This document shows, in pieces, positions 34,395 through 42,989 of a DNA stretch of 64,000 nt. The stretch is from Bordetella genomosp. 4 (GTDB lineage Bacteria; Pseudomonadota; Gammaproteobacteria; Burkholderiales; Burkholderiaceae_B), in the NCBI RefSeq assembly GCF_002261185.1, contig NZ_NEVQ01000003.1, positions 372,001 through 436,000 of the forward strand. The letters run 5' to 3'. The notes under the pieces were generated by a model. It saw only the letters and a program-made list of their open reading frames with translations, was not told the DNA's origin and made no database searches. A program made the position numbers and the translations under genes. Positions within the stretch are counted from its first letter, which is position 1. The number at the start of each line of letters is the position of its first letter.

Positions 34395-35165
34395 TCAACG
34401 CCGCCGGAACGTAGGTGAACGTTTTTCCTGAAATGCCCGACGTCCTTCCATGGCGTCCGCAGTGGCAAAGCAGATGGTTTGCAGATCTCGTTCGTATGCC
34501 GTGGCTTGCTCCATCGGCATGCTCAGTGCCGCGCGCAGGTTGACCTTGGCGGTTTCCGCTGCAATGGGCGCGCGGGCCGCGATTGCGCCGGCAATCGCGG
34601 CGGCACGTTCGCGTAATGCATCGGAAGCAACAACTTCACTGACCAAGCCCCAACTCAAGGCCTGTTGCGCCGAGATAGGGTCGCCTGTCATCACCATCAG
34701 CGCTGCGTTCGAGGCGCCGATGGAATGCAGCAGTTGTGCCGTCATGCCGCCGCCGCCAATCCAGCCTAGCTTGATTTCGGGAGAGCCGAGCTTGGCATTG
34801 TCCGAAGCGATGCGAATATCGCACGCCAGCGCCATTTCAAGACCGCCGCCAAATGCATAGCCGTTGATTGCCGCAATGGCGGGTTTCTTGAGTGCGCGGA
34901 TCAAATCGCAGTAATCGCGGCGGTTGCGGAAATCCCATGGTGTGGCGTAGCTGTCGAGTTCTACGATATCCGAGCCTGCGCAGAATGACTTGGGTCCCGC
35001 ACCGGTCAGGATGACGGTACGTACGTCATCGCTTTGATTGCAAGTCTGAACGGCTTGAACCAGCAGCTCCGCCATCTCCGGCGTCATCGCATTGAGTTTT
35101 TCGGGCCGGTTCAGCTCGATCCAGGCCACATGATTTTGAATATGCAGGTTGACGAGACTAGTCAC
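34395..35165 (-). CDS. Enoyl-CoA hydratase/isomerase family protein
   Basis: A 256-aa crotonase-fold enzyme. The oxyanion-hole segments are SFCAGSDIVEL and INGYAFGGGLEMALACD, and SPEIKLGWIGGGGMTAQLL carries the Glu used in hydration. The most likely start is GTG 35165, with AAGGA six bases before it. It overlaps the 3' end of the solute-binding-like gene by eight bases. It is the last gene of the seven-gene operon, after a CoA-transferase, so it probably hydrates or cleaves the CoA-linked intermediate. The exact substrate is unknown. The 97-bp convergent gap to the deacetylase gene shows no clear terminator. Confidence 0.88.
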   Translation of the reverse strand: MTSLVNLHIQNHVAWIELNRPEKLNAMTPEMAELLVQAVQTCNQSDDVRTVILTGAGPKSFCAGSDIVELDSYATPWDFRNRRDYCDLIRALKKPAIAAINGYAFGGGLEMALACDIRIASDNAKLGSPEIKLGWIGGGGMTAQLLHSIGASNAALMVMTGDPISAQQALSWGLVSEVVASDALRERAAAIAGAIAARAPIAAETAKVNLRAALSMPMEQATAYERDLQTICFATADAMEGRRAFQEKRSPTFRRR

Positions 35166-36306
35166 AGAGATTCCTTTCAGCAATCGTGGAGTGCGGCGCG
35201 CACAGCGTGTTCAAGCCGTCGGCCAGTTTTGCAGGCGAGGCGTGATTGAACAGCCCTTCGCGCAGAAATGCCGACGCGCGGCTTTGCAAAGCAATGAATC
35301 CATCATGACGAGGCCGCAGGCTGGCCGCACTCAGGGTGTCGAACGTATCGAAATAGAAATGGCTGCTGTCTGCATTGACGGCTGGGTCTCGCCAGCTGGA
35401 TAGGTGGCTAGGCTGGCCGGCATGCTGTGGAATGAAATGAGTTTGCGTGTCTTCGCTGAGCAGCCACAGCAGATGCTCGATCAGTGACGCATCGACCGCG
35501 CAGCGTCGCGAAATCGCGATACCAGTGCCGCCGAGAATAGAGCCGGGCGCATGCGATGCGACGCGCGGTGCATTGTGAAACGTCAATGCGGTACCTGCGG
35601 CGGCTCGTGTGTAGTTTACGTAGCCATAGACCAAGGGACATAGCACCACGTCGTCGTGCATGGTCATGTGATGCAGCAGGGAAATCGGGTTGGCGTCTCG
35701 TACGGAAACGGGGCTGAGTGCAGCAAGTTCGACCAGCCATTCGCAGGCTTGTTGAAGGACTGCCGGCTGATGCCAGCGTCTGCCGTCATCTAAATTGAGG
35801 TCCGGGTCCAGCGCGGCGCACATCGACAACAGCGTCAGAAAGGCATGTGGACCCGCCAGCGACAGGGCGACTTGCTTAGTTTGTCGTGACAGCGCCAGTA
35901 CATCCTGCCATTGCACAGGCACGGCATGATCGCCTCGCTTCAGCAGATCCGGACGTACTGCCATCACTTGTGTTGCCGCATCCAGCGGCAGCGCCCATTG
36001 CTGGCCAGCCATGTGATAGCTGGCGTAGGTCAGCCCGATGCTGTTGCGTTCTATCGAACGCAATGCCTCATCGGGCAAGAGCCGATTCAGAGGTTGCAGG
36101 CAGCCTTGGGTCAAGGCTTCGCCCAAGTGCGGGTGATCGAGCACGATCAGATCGTACTGCTCGCACAATTGCGCGATGGGGGCGGATTCGAAGCCTTCGA
36201 GCGAATGCGTATGCCAGTCGATTAATCCAGTCTGGTCTGCAGCGGCTTGTAAAGCGGCATAACCTCTAGGGTGATCCCAGGTCAAGCCTCGCCAACGCCG
36301 GCTCAT
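35158..36306 (-). CDS. Extracellular-solute-binding-protein-like protein without signal peptide
   Basis: A 382-aa protein with the family 1 solute-binding fold (extracellular sugar-type SBP). The N-terminus MSRRWRGLTWDHPRGYAALQ is charged and has no secretion signal, so it should be cytoplasmic. ATG 36306 overlaps the CoA-transferase stop as ATGA. No ABC permease genes are present. The fold is suggested by DLIVLDHPHLGEALTQGCLQ, WALPLDAATQVMAVRPDLL and the hinge-like later blocks. A role as intracellular ligand-binding or enzyme-accessory protein of the CoA pathway is inferred from context. I recall similar signal-less SBP proteins beside CaiB genes in other bacteria. Confidence 0.72.
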   Translation of the reverse strand: MSRRWRGLTWDHPRGYAALQAAADQTGLIDWHTHSLEGFESAPIAQLCEQYDLIVLDHPHLGEALTQGCLQPLNRLLPDEALRSIERNSIGLTYASYHMAGQQWALPLDAATQVMAVRPDLLKRGDHAVPVQWQDVLALSRQTKQVALSLAGPHAFLTLLSMCAALDPDLNLDDGRRWHQPAVLQQACEWLVELAALSPVSVRDANPISLLHHMTMHDDVVLCPLVYGYVNYTRAAAGTALTFHNAPRVASHAPGSILGGTGIAISRRCAVDASLIEHLLWLLSEDTQTHFIPQHAGQPSHLSSWRDPAVNADSSHFYFDTFDTLSAASLRPRHDGFIALQSRASAFLREGLFNHASPAKLADGLNTLCAPHSTIAERNLCD

Positions 36307-37499
36307 GCCTGTTCTCCGCACACAATGGCGCCGTGCGCTTCAAAGGACGCGATACGATCCGCATCGAAGCCGTACTCACGCAGAATCTGCGCGCTGTGTT
36401 GGCCAGTCAAGGGCGCACCGCGCTCCACTCGCGCAGGCGTTTTGGTAAAACGAATGGGAAACCCCGGCGTTTTGACGTGGCCTTCAGTGGGGTGGTCATA
36501 TTCGACAAAAGTCCCGTTGTGCGCGATCTGCGGGTCGGCCACCAACTCGGCATAGCCGTAGACAGGGCTGCACCAGATACCGGCGACGTTGAGCCGTTCG
36601 AACCAGTCCTTTGTCGTGCGCTGTGTCATCGCCTCGCGCACCAGACGGAAAATCTCGTCCCGGTGATTCCAGCCAGCTGCCTCATCGGCATAGTCGAGCA
36701 GCGCGGGCTGTTCCAGCTCGCGCGCCAGCACGGCCATGTCAGGCATGGCCAGCGCCAGATAGCCGTCTTGCGTCGCAAAGGTGCCGTAGGGCGCGCGAAT
36801 ATAGCTGTGCGCATGGGGTTCGGCGCTGCGGGTCTGTGGCTTGCCGCCGACCGTGAAGACGGACAATTCCTGCATTTGCAGCGTTGTAATCGCGTCCAGC
36901 ATGTTGACTTCGACTTTCTGGCCTTCGCCGGTGCGTTCGCGATGAAGCAGCGCGGCCAATACGCCCTCAAAGGCGCAGTAGGCAGTGACCGCGTCCACCA
37001 GGTATTGACCAGCGGCACGCGGCGCCTCGCCATCGCGGCCGGCCGACAGCATGGCGCCGGACATGGCCTGCAACAGCAAATCCTGTCCGGGCCGGCGGGC
37101 ATAGGGCCCGTCTTCGCCGAATCCCGACATCGAGACATATATCAGCCTCGGATTCAACGCCGACAGGCTTTCATAGTCGACGCCCAGGCGCTGAGCGACG
37201 CCGGGACGGTAGTTTTGAATGAACACATCGGCCTGGCTCGCCATCTGGCGAATGATGGTCTGGCCGTCCTCGCTTTTCAGGTCGACGGCGAGCGAGCGTT
37301 TGTTGCGGTTGAGCGAAAGAAAGGACACATTGATTTTGTTGCCTTTGATCCCGCCCGCAGGCGCATGGCGTTGCCATTCGCCTTCCTTGGGTTCGATCTT
37401 GATCACGTCCGCGCCCAGGTCGCCCAGCCGCTGTGCGGCAAATGGACCTGCCATGGCAATCGAGCAATCCAGGACCTTGTAACCCGTCAAAATTCCCAT
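36303..37499 (-). CDS. CaiB/BaiF-type class III CoA-transferase
   Basis: A 398-aa class III CoA-transferase, which moves CoA between carboxylic acids. Asp169 in QYLVDAVTAYCAFEGVLAAL occupies the position of the catalytic Asp of formyl-CoA transferase. The N-terminal MGILTGYKVLDCSIAMAGPF, then LGDLGADVIKIEPKEGE and LNRNKRSLAVDL, are standard family blocks. The start is ATG 37499, 11 bp after the SDR stop; the open frame much further upstream is antisense-like noise. It overlaps the next gene by ATGA. In this operon it should activate a carboxylic acid made by the preceding oxidation steps. Confidence 0.92.
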   Translation of the reverse strand: MGILTGYKVLDCSIAMAGPFAAQRLGDLGADVIKIEPKEGEWQRHAPAGGIKGNKINVSFLSLNRNKRSLAVDLKSEDGQTIIRQMASQADVFIQNYRPGVAQRLGVDYESLSALNPRLIYVSMSGFGEDGPYARRPGQDLLLQAMSGAMLSAGRDGEAPRAAGQYLVDAVTAYCAFEGVLAALLHRERTGEGQKVEVNMLDAITTLQMQELSVFTVGGKPQTRSAEPHAHSYIRAPYGTFATQDGYLALAMPDMAVLARELEQPALLDYADEAAGWNHRDEIFRLVREAMTQRTTKDWFERLNVAGIWCSPVYGYAELVADPQIAHNGTFVEYDHPTEGHVKTPGFPIRFTKTPARVERGAPLTGQHSAQILREYGFDADRIASFEAHGAIVCGEQA

Positions 37500-37510
37500 G
37501 ATGAAACCTT

Positions 37511-38281
37511 TCAGTGCATGACCCAGCCGCCGTTGACAGCGAGGGTCTGGCCGGTGATGAAACCCGCTTCTTCGGAAGCGAGGAATACGATGGCAGCCGC
37601 GATGTCGTTGGCGTGGCCGCGCCGTTTGATGGACTGGCGCTCGAGAACCATGCGCTCGTAGCCGGGCAGGTCGGGATGGATAGCCTCTGCCGCGGTAGGA
37701 AAGGCGCCTGGCGAGATGGCGTTGCAGGTGATGCCCGATGCGCCGAATTCCCGTGCCAGGGCGCGTGTGTTGCCGAGCATGGCGCCCTTGGATTCGACAT
37801 ACGGCTGCAGCAGTTCCCAGCCGCCCGACAGCGTGATGGACACGATGTTGATGATGCGGCCCCACTGTTGTTGCTGCATGCCGGGCAGGGCGGCGCGTAC
37901 GATCTGCAATGCGGCCGAGACGTTGATGCGATGAATCAGCGCGCGATCATCGTCGCTGTAGTCTTCGAAACGTTTGGATGGGTAGATGGCGGCATTGTTG
38001 ATCACGACATCGATGGCGTGATCAGCAGTCATCGAATCCAACGTGCGTTGCAGCGCAGCGGTATCGGCCAGATCCACGGACAGGGCCTGCAATTGACTGG
38101 CGAGTTCGGCAGGCACGGCCTCTTGCAATTGTCGCAGTGCTTCGGCATCGCGGTCCAAGGCAAACAGTTGTGCGCCTTGGCGCAGCAGCGCCAGGCTGAC
38201 GCCGTGCCCTAGCCCTCCGCCAGCCCCCGTCAGCAGGACGCGGCGGCCTTGCAAGGAGAACGACATGCCCGATGTGTTCAT
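37511..38281 (-). CDS. Short-chain dehydrogenase/reductase
   Basis: A 256-aa classical SDR. Cofactor motif TGAGGGLGHG, NNAAIYPSKRF, catalytic Ser in NIVSITLSGG and YVESK (Tyr and Lys of YxxxK) are all present. ALDRD after strand 2 suggests NAD(H) preference. ATG 38281 overlaps the stop of the epimerase-like gene by four bases, so translation is coupled. Probably oxidises a secondary alcohol on a sugar-derived intermediate. The C-terminus FITGQTLAVNGGWVMH is typical. Confidence 0.9.
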   Translation of the reverse strand: MNTSGMSFSLQGRRVLLTGAGGGLGHGVSLALLRQGAQLFALDRDAEALRQLQEAVPAELASQLQALSVDLADTAALQRTLDSMTADHAIDVVINNAAIYPSKRFEDYSDDDRALIHRINVSAALQIVRAALPGMQQQQWGRIINIVSITLSGGWELLQPYVESKGAMLGNTRALAREFGASGITCNAISPGAFPTAAEAIHPDLPGYERMVLERQSIKRRGHANDIAAAIVFLASEEAGFITGQTLAVNGGWVMH

Positions 38282-39474
38282 GTCGAGGCTCCCGAGTCTG
38301 TGCTGCGGTTCAGGGGTAGAAACTCGCCGGAGAGCGCTGGATAGTCTTCTCCTGGCTGCGGTGCGATGGCGCGTATGCGTTGTTCGCATTGCGCGATGTC
38401 GTTGGCATCGCCCAGGATGCGGATGCACGTGTCGTAACGGCGTTCTTCTGCATGCTCTAGCCAGATGAGTTCGCCGCGTTCACGGGCTGCGCCTTCGCCC
38501 AGCACATGATTGGTGGACGGCTCGATTCCCATGGCATATTGCCCGGCTTGAAAATTCTGCCATTGATATTGGCAAGGGAATTGATCTTTGCGCGTGGTGA
38601 CTTCGATACCGATATTCAGGCGATCATTCACCAGCGCGACGGGCACGTAGCCGTCCCCGTCCGCTTTCATTTCGTGCTGCCACACTTGTTCGTGGAATCC
38701 CAGTTGCGGTGCAGGCATGCGTTGATAGCCTACGCCTTGTGCACGGTAGTCATTGGCATGGGCGGCCCAGACGACGTCCTGGATAGGGGCGAGATAACGA
38801 GAAGCCTCATCCAGCACGGGATAGCCGACGTTCAAGTGATAGCAGAACATGTGCGGCGTGCGGTAAAAACCACGATTGACGACCCGGTCGTGCAATTGAA
38901 TATCGTTGGTGCCGACCTCGATTTCGATACGCCGGTGCAGCTCCAGATGTTCGCCAAACACAGTGCCTTGCGACACCATGCCCTCGGCCCATAGAAAGCA
39001 TCTGTCGCCGTCCCAGCGTTCGCCATAGCCTGTCAGGCGCGCGGGAATGGTGCCGACGCGGCCGTGAATCGAGTGCTGTACCTTTTCTCGAGGCTTATAG
39101 ACGTAGTTGTCCGCCGGCGAATCATGCATAAACAGGATGTGATCCAGGCCACACGTGATCATCAGGCCAGAGAACGATCGCATCCATCCCAGCCCTGATT
39201 CGCCCTCGTATTCATGCAGCCCGGGATGGCGAAAGCCCGCCGGCGAATGCCAGCCCACGGCATAGCCACGGAACTCGCATTCGGCGATGTCCATGGCGCG
39301 ATCGACCAGCACGGTAAATCGCAGTCCTGTGCCGCTGCGAAACTCCAGCAGCCGGATATCCCGTTCAACGCCGTCCTGCAGCGTGACGAGCCGCACGCCG
39401 GCAAACTGCGCCAGTTGTCCGCAGCGCGATTCGATTTGTTGCCGGTTCATGGCGGTGGCATATAACTGTGCCAT
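38278..39474 (-). CDS. DUF4432-type aldose-1-epimerase-like protein
   Basis: A 398-aa protein of the DUF4432 group in the galactose-mutarotase superfamily. Recognisable blocks are FTVLVDRAMDIAECEFRGY, WHSPAGFRHPGLHEYEG and GLMITCGLDHILF at the N-terminus, HGRVGTIPARLTGY in the middle, and YHLNVGYPVLDE with the likely catalytic His/Glu region. Such proteins are found in sugar catabolic operons and probably interconvert anomers or other epimers. It sits 77 bp after the TIM-barrel gene and overlaps the SDR start by ATGA. Biochemical role not established. Confidence 0.8.
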   Translation of the reverse strand: MAQLYATAMNRQQIESRCGQLAQFAGVRLVTLQDGVERDIRLLEFRSGTGLRFTVLVDRAMDIAECEFRGYAVGWHSPAGFRHPGLHEYEGESGLGWMRSFSGLMITCGLDHILFMHDSPADNYVYKPREKVQHSIHGRVGTIPARLTGYGERWDGDRCFLWAEGMVSQGTVFGEHLELHRRIEIEVGTNDIQLHDRVVNRGFYRTPHMFCYHLNVGYPVLDEASRYLAPIQDVVWAAHANDYRAQGVGYQRMPAPQLGFHEQVWQHEMKADGDGYVPVALVNDRLNIGIEVTTRKDQFPCQYQWQNFQAGQYAMGIEPSTNHVLGEGAARERGELIWLEHAEERRYDTCIRILGDANDIAQCEQRIRAIAPQPGEDYPALSGEFLPLNRSTDSGAST

Positions 39475-39551
39475 GGATGCTTCTACTCCAGAGGCCGGTG
39501 CGCTACTGCACCGGAGATGGTGAAATGACTAGAGGTGCGCGTGTATACAGA

Positions 39552-40466
39552 TCACACGCCGTTGGCCAGCAGCTTGCCGTCCAGGAATGCCTTGGCGCGC
39601 GGGACGTCGTCTTCGGTCAAGTGCTCGATGATGATGGGGATGTTGGGATGGCGTTTGGCCAGGCGCTGCAAATACAGGTCGTAATTCAGGCTGCCCAGTC
39701 CCGGAGCCGGCAATTCGATTTCGCCCACGCCTCGGAACGTATGGCTTTCAGCAGCATCAGCATCGCCGATATCGCTGTGTTTTTCGGATTTATCGCCCTC
39801 GGCGCGCTTGACGTCTTTGGCGTGTGCAATGCAGATCTTGTCGGACAGCGCATCGAAGACCTGATTGAGCGTCTTGTCCATATCGTCGATGTTGTGATCT
39901 TCGAAATAATTCGTCGGGTCCATCAACAAACCCAGGCCAGGATGATTGACCTCGGCAAACATGCGCAGCGTTTCCTCTACCGAGCCCACGACGTTGTTGA
40001 CGTAGGTCTCCAGCAAAAATATCGCGCCATGATCGTAGGCATGTTGTGCCAGGTCTTGAATCACCGAACGGCATTGTTCCCAGCCTTCTTCGGTCTTGTT
40101 TTTCGGGTGATGCACCCAATCGCTATCGGTGGCGAACGTGCCGGTCTCAGAGATCACGTAGGGGGATCCCAGATACTGAGCGTGCGCGATGATTTCCTTC
40201 AGGTAGCCATTGCGACGTTGCCGTTCTGCGGGCTCGGGATGCACGATGTTGGTGTAGGCCGAGATACAAGAGATGGGCAGGTTATGTTCGCGAAAGGTAT
40301 CGCGGATGCGTTTGCATTTTTCAGGAGTGATCTGGCCTGCGCTGAGGTCCATGTCCTTGAAATGCAGGTCCAATTGCACGGTGTTGAAGCCTTGTGCCCG
40401 GATTTTGGCGGCCGAGGTGGCGAGGTCGTACGGGAAATAGCCTGAAAAAATGCCGGTTTGAATCAC
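39552..40466 (-). CDS. Sugar phosphate isomerase/epimerase (xylose-isomerase-like TIM barrel)
   Basis: A 304-aa AP endonuclease 2/xylose-isomerase-like TIM barrel. Likely divalent-metal ligands are Glu in FLLETYVNNV, Asp in LLMDPTNYFED, His in CIAHAKDVKR and Glu in IIIEHLTEDD. Family members include inosose dehydratase, inosose isomerase, hydroxypyruvate isomerase and 3-keto-sugar-acting lyases. It follows the Gfo/Idh gene by 39 bp, a pairing typical of inositol-like or 3-keto-sugar chemistry. Substrate unknown. Confidence 0.85.
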   Translation of the reverse strand: MIQTGIFSGYFPYDLATSAAKIRAQGFNTVQLDLHFKDMDLSAGQITPEKCKRIRDTFREHNLPISCISAYTNIVHPEPAERQRRNGYLKEIIAHAQYLGSPYVISETGTFATDSDWVHHPKNKTEEGWEQCRSVIQDLAQHAYDHGAIFLLETYVNNVVGSVEETLRMFAEVNHPGLGLLMDPTNYFEDHNIDDMDKTLNQVFDALSDKICIAHAKDVKRAEGDKSEKHSDIGDADAAESHTFRGVGEIELPAPGLGSLNYDLYLQRLAKRHPNIPIIIEHLTEDDVPRAKAFLDGKLLANGV

Positions 40467-40505
40467 GTTTGTCTCCTTGGTGCAGGGCGGTGCCGCCCCT
40501 TTGGT

Positions 40506-41600
40506 TTACTTGTGTTGGATCGGAACTTCGTCCAGGCGTACCGTCCGGCGCTCGGCATCGGATAGATACGCAGCCTCGACCAGCGCCATGGTTTTGACGT
40601 TGTCGGCAACCGTCAGCGCGGGCTCGGTGCCGCTGGCCAGTGCGTACTGCAGTTGTTCCATCACACCGATAAAGGCCTGCGGAAACCACATGGAGGACCA
40701 TTCGGGCGTGACCCATTGGCCTTGCGTAGCCTGTTTCGACGTGTAGGACAGCGTGGAGGGCTGGCCGTGCGGCCAGCCTATAGTGCCCTTTGCCACGCCC
40801 TCGGTACCCTCGACTCGCCAATGGATGTATTGGTCGTCGGCGTGGCCCTCGCCGCGAGGCCCGGCCCATACGTCTTCCAATGACAAGGCCATGAGCCCGG
40901 ATGCGAATTGCAGCGTCGTGGTGACGATGCCGTCGTGATGGGGAAATGTCGTGCGCGGGTCGCTGCGGGTGAGGGTGGTAACGTGAGTCGGCTCGCCAAA
41001 CAGATAGCGCAGCACGTCCAGGTGATGCACGCTCATGTTCGAGAGCGTGAGGCGATCATAGTCAGCTAAGAAACCCTGCCAGTGTGGAATGGCATGCATG
41101 TCGATCTGGGCCAGCACAGGGGTACCGAGCACGCCTTGGTCGAGTAACTGCTTGAGCACGCGCATGGATTGGTCATAGCGCATGTTCTGATTGACCGATA
41201 GCAGTTTGCCGGCGCGCTGAGCCTCATCACGCAATGCGATGGCTTCCGGCAAAGACAACGCTAATGGTTTCTGCGCCAGGATTGCTTTGACGTTGGGTGC
41301 GGCAAGTGCAGCGCGGATCAGTGCGGGTTGCTGATCCGGCGGGAAAGCAATATCGACGATGTCGACGTCAGGATCGTTGATGAGCGCTTGGGGCGAATCA
41401 TGGACCCGCCCGATCTCCCATCGTTGCGCGACGGCCTGCGCTTTGCTCGGCGTGCGCGAGGCAATGGCGACCACTTGAAAACCCGCTTCACGATAGGCCG
41501 CGAGATGACATTCCGCCATGATCATCCCTGCGCCGATGCAACCAATACGAAACTGGCGTTCTCGCACCGGCGGGTCGGGCTGGAGGGTAAGAGGGGGCAT
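40506..41600 (-). CDS. Gfo/Idh/MocA-family oxidoreductase
   Basis: A 364-aa NAD(P)-dependent sugar oxidoreductase. The Rossmann motif GCIGAGMIMAECHL is near the N-terminus, AILAQKPLALSL holds the EKP-type Lys, and NMSVHHLDVLRYLFGEP matches the catalytic His/Asp helix of the family. The start is ATG 41600 with GGAG six bases upstream. It is the first gene of the seven-gene operon and divergent from the LacI regulator, with 365 bp of regulatory DNA between. It probably oxidises a ring hydroxyl of the imported compound as the opening step. Confidence 0.9.
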   Translation of the reverse strand: MPPLTLQPDPPVRERQFRIGCIGAGMIMAECHLAAYREAGFQVVAIASRTPSKAQAVAQRWEIGRVHDSPQALINDPDVDIVDIAFPPDQQPALIRAALAAPNVKAILAQKPLALSLPEAIALRDEAQRAGKLLSVNQNMRYDQSMRVLKQLLDQGVLGTPVLAQIDMHAIPHWQGFLADYDRLTLSNMSVHHLDVLRYLFGEPTHVTTLTRSDPRTTFPHHDGIVTTTLQFASGLMALSLEDVWAGPRGEGHADDQYIHWRVEGTEGVAKGTIGWPHGQPSTLSYTSKQATQGQWVTPEWSSMWFPQAFIGVMEQLQYALASGTEPALTVADNVKTMALVEAAYLSDAERRTVRLDEVPIQHK

Positions 41601-41691
41601 GGCGGTCTCCGATGGCTGGCCAGTCTTGCGAGTCAGGCAGAAAGCCCAACTCGAAGCGAGCGCTTGATTGATCTAATTGGAGGTCATTATT

Positions 41692-41729
41692 ACATCATTT
41701 CCATCTTTAAATAACATCAATAAACATCA
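41692..41729. promoter_or_regulatory. Three ACATCA half-sites upstream of the catabolic operon
   Basis: ACATCA occurs at 41692-41697, 41714-41719 and 41724-41729, all in one orientation, in AT-rich DNA 92-129 bp before the Gfo/Idh start. The same hexamer forms the arms of the palindrome at 41884-41898 near the LacI gene. This fits repression of both divergent transcripts by one regulator. Confidence 0.5.
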
Positions 41730-41879
41730 GAAATAGCCCTTATCGACAGAAAGAAAGTCATTCTTTACGTGCAGCAGGCCTGTGCCGGCCGCGCGCAGTG
41801 GCATCAGAGGGCGCGCTGCGCACTGCCTATTACCCGAGCACACAGCGCAAAATCCCTTGGTGTTCGCATTCTTGATTCA

Positions 41880-41919
41880 ATCACATCATTTTGATGTAAT
41901 TAAATCAAATTGATGTGAT
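41880..41919. promoter_or_regulatory. 40-bp nested inverted repeat, LacI-type operator
   Basis: The 16-base arms ATCACATCATTTTGAT (41880-41895) and ATCAAATTGATGTGAT (41904-41919) match as an inverted repeat at 15 of 16 positions around GTAATTAA. Each arm contains its own dyad: ACATCA-TTT-TGATGT at 41884-41898 and ATCAA-A-TTGAT at 41904-41914. It lies 46 bp before the regulator's start codon. The rest of the 365-bp gap (41601-41965) holds the half-sites at 41692-41729 and no gene. Confidence 0.65.
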
Positions 41920-41965
41920 ATGATCCATCCCCATACCGACTGATGATGACGTTAAGGTGACCACG

Positions 41966-42976
41966 ATGGCGCGAGCCACCATCACGACGATTGCCGAGGC
42001 CGCGGGGGTCTCTACTGCCACCGTCGACCGTGTGCTGAATGGGCGCGAAGGCGTACGCCGCCAGACGCGGGACCACGTCTTGGCGATCGCGCGCAAGCTG
42101 GGGTACGGCGCCGAGCTGGGCCAATCCGAGAGCACCGCCATGCGCCTCGATTTTGTGCTGCCCGCCGGCGATAACAGTTTTATGGTGCTGTTGCGCCAGC
42201 ATCTGCAGGCCGAGGCGCAACGCCGCCCAGATATTCAGGCGAGATTGCATTTGGTTGAGGGCTTTAATGCCGACAAGCTGGCGGCGCAGCTCTATCAACT
42301 GAAGGGCAATACCGATGGCGTCGGGCTGGTCGGGCTGGACGACCCTCAGGTTCGAGACGCCATCGCTGCATTGCAAGTCGGCGGTATTCCCGTGTGCACC
42401 TTGGTGTCGGATATTCCGACGTCATCGCGCATCGGTTATGTGGGTATAGATAATCGCGCGGCGGGGCGGCTGGCTGCCAGCTTGCTGGGGCGCTTTTTGC
42501 CGCCGGGCGTATCGCAGGGGGTGACGGTATTTCTGGGCTCGCTCGCCTACCGTGGACACGAGGAGCGCGAAATGGGTTTTCGAGCGTTGCTCAACGAGGA
42601 GTTCCCGCACCTGAAGATCGAGCGCATGCTGGAAATCGGTGATGATCGCGCTCGTGCTTATGAGTTGACTCGGCAGGTGTTGCAGCAGTCCACGCCGGCG
42701 GGCATCTATAACGTCGGTGCCGGCAACTCAGGCATCGGCCGCGCCTTGCAAGAGGCCGGCGTGCAGCGCCAGGTCGTGTTTGTGGGACACGATCTGACGA
42801 CGACCTCGCGGCAGTTTCTGCTGGATCGCACGATGGATGCGGTGATAGATCAAAATCCTCGCGTCGAGGCGCGCGAGGCGATCAGCATGCTTGCTGCAGC
42901 GGTGCGAGGATTGTCTGAGCCGACATATATGCCACGGCTGCAAGTGATTTTTCGCGAAAACATTCCATCGAGCTGA
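41966..42976 (+). CDS. LacI-family transcriptional regulator
   Basis: A 336-aa LacI/GalR regulator. The HTH and hinge are at residues 1-55 (TTIAEAAGVSTATVDRVLNG, then RRQTRDHVLAIARKLGYG), followed by a type I periplasmic-binding-protein domain (GLVGLDDPQVRDAIAAL, GYVGIDNRAAGRLAASLLG). The TVDRVLNGR recognition is the CelR/inositol-type variant seen in regulators of sugar and polyol use. ATG 41966 follows AAGG at eight bases; GTG 41957 is an alternative. It is divergent from the seven-gene operon and has a palindromic operator in its own promoter, so it should repress both until a sugar-like ligand binds. Confidence 0.9.
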   Translation: MARATITTIAEAAGVSTATVDRVLNGREGVRRQTRDHVLAIARKLGYGAELGQSESTAMRLDFVLPAGDNSFMVLLRQHLQAEAQRRPDIQARLHLVEGFNADKLAAQLYQLKGNTDGVGLVGLDDPQVRDAIAALQVGGIPVCTLVSDIPTSSRIGYVGIDNRAAGRLAASLLGRFLPPGVSQGVTVFLGSLAYRGHEEREMGFRALLNEEFPHLKIERMLEIGDDRARAYELTRQVLQQSTPAGIYNVGAGNSGIGRALQEAGVQRQVVFVGHDLTTTSRQFLLDRTMDAVIDQNPRVEAREAISMLAAAVRGLSEPTYMPRLQVIFRENIPSS

Positions 42977-42989
42977 CGCGCCGCAGTTT

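Noticed and set aside
36333-37661. A 442-codon + strand frame opposite the CoA-transferase
   Set aside because: It crosses the boundary of two well-supported genes on the other strand and has no domain features.
39552-41600. Gfo/Idh plus TIM-barrel pair considered as a C-glycoside deglycosidase system
   Set aside because: The small partner subunit typical of those systems was not seen, and the rest of the operon points to CoA chemistry; the pairing also fits inositol-like pathways.
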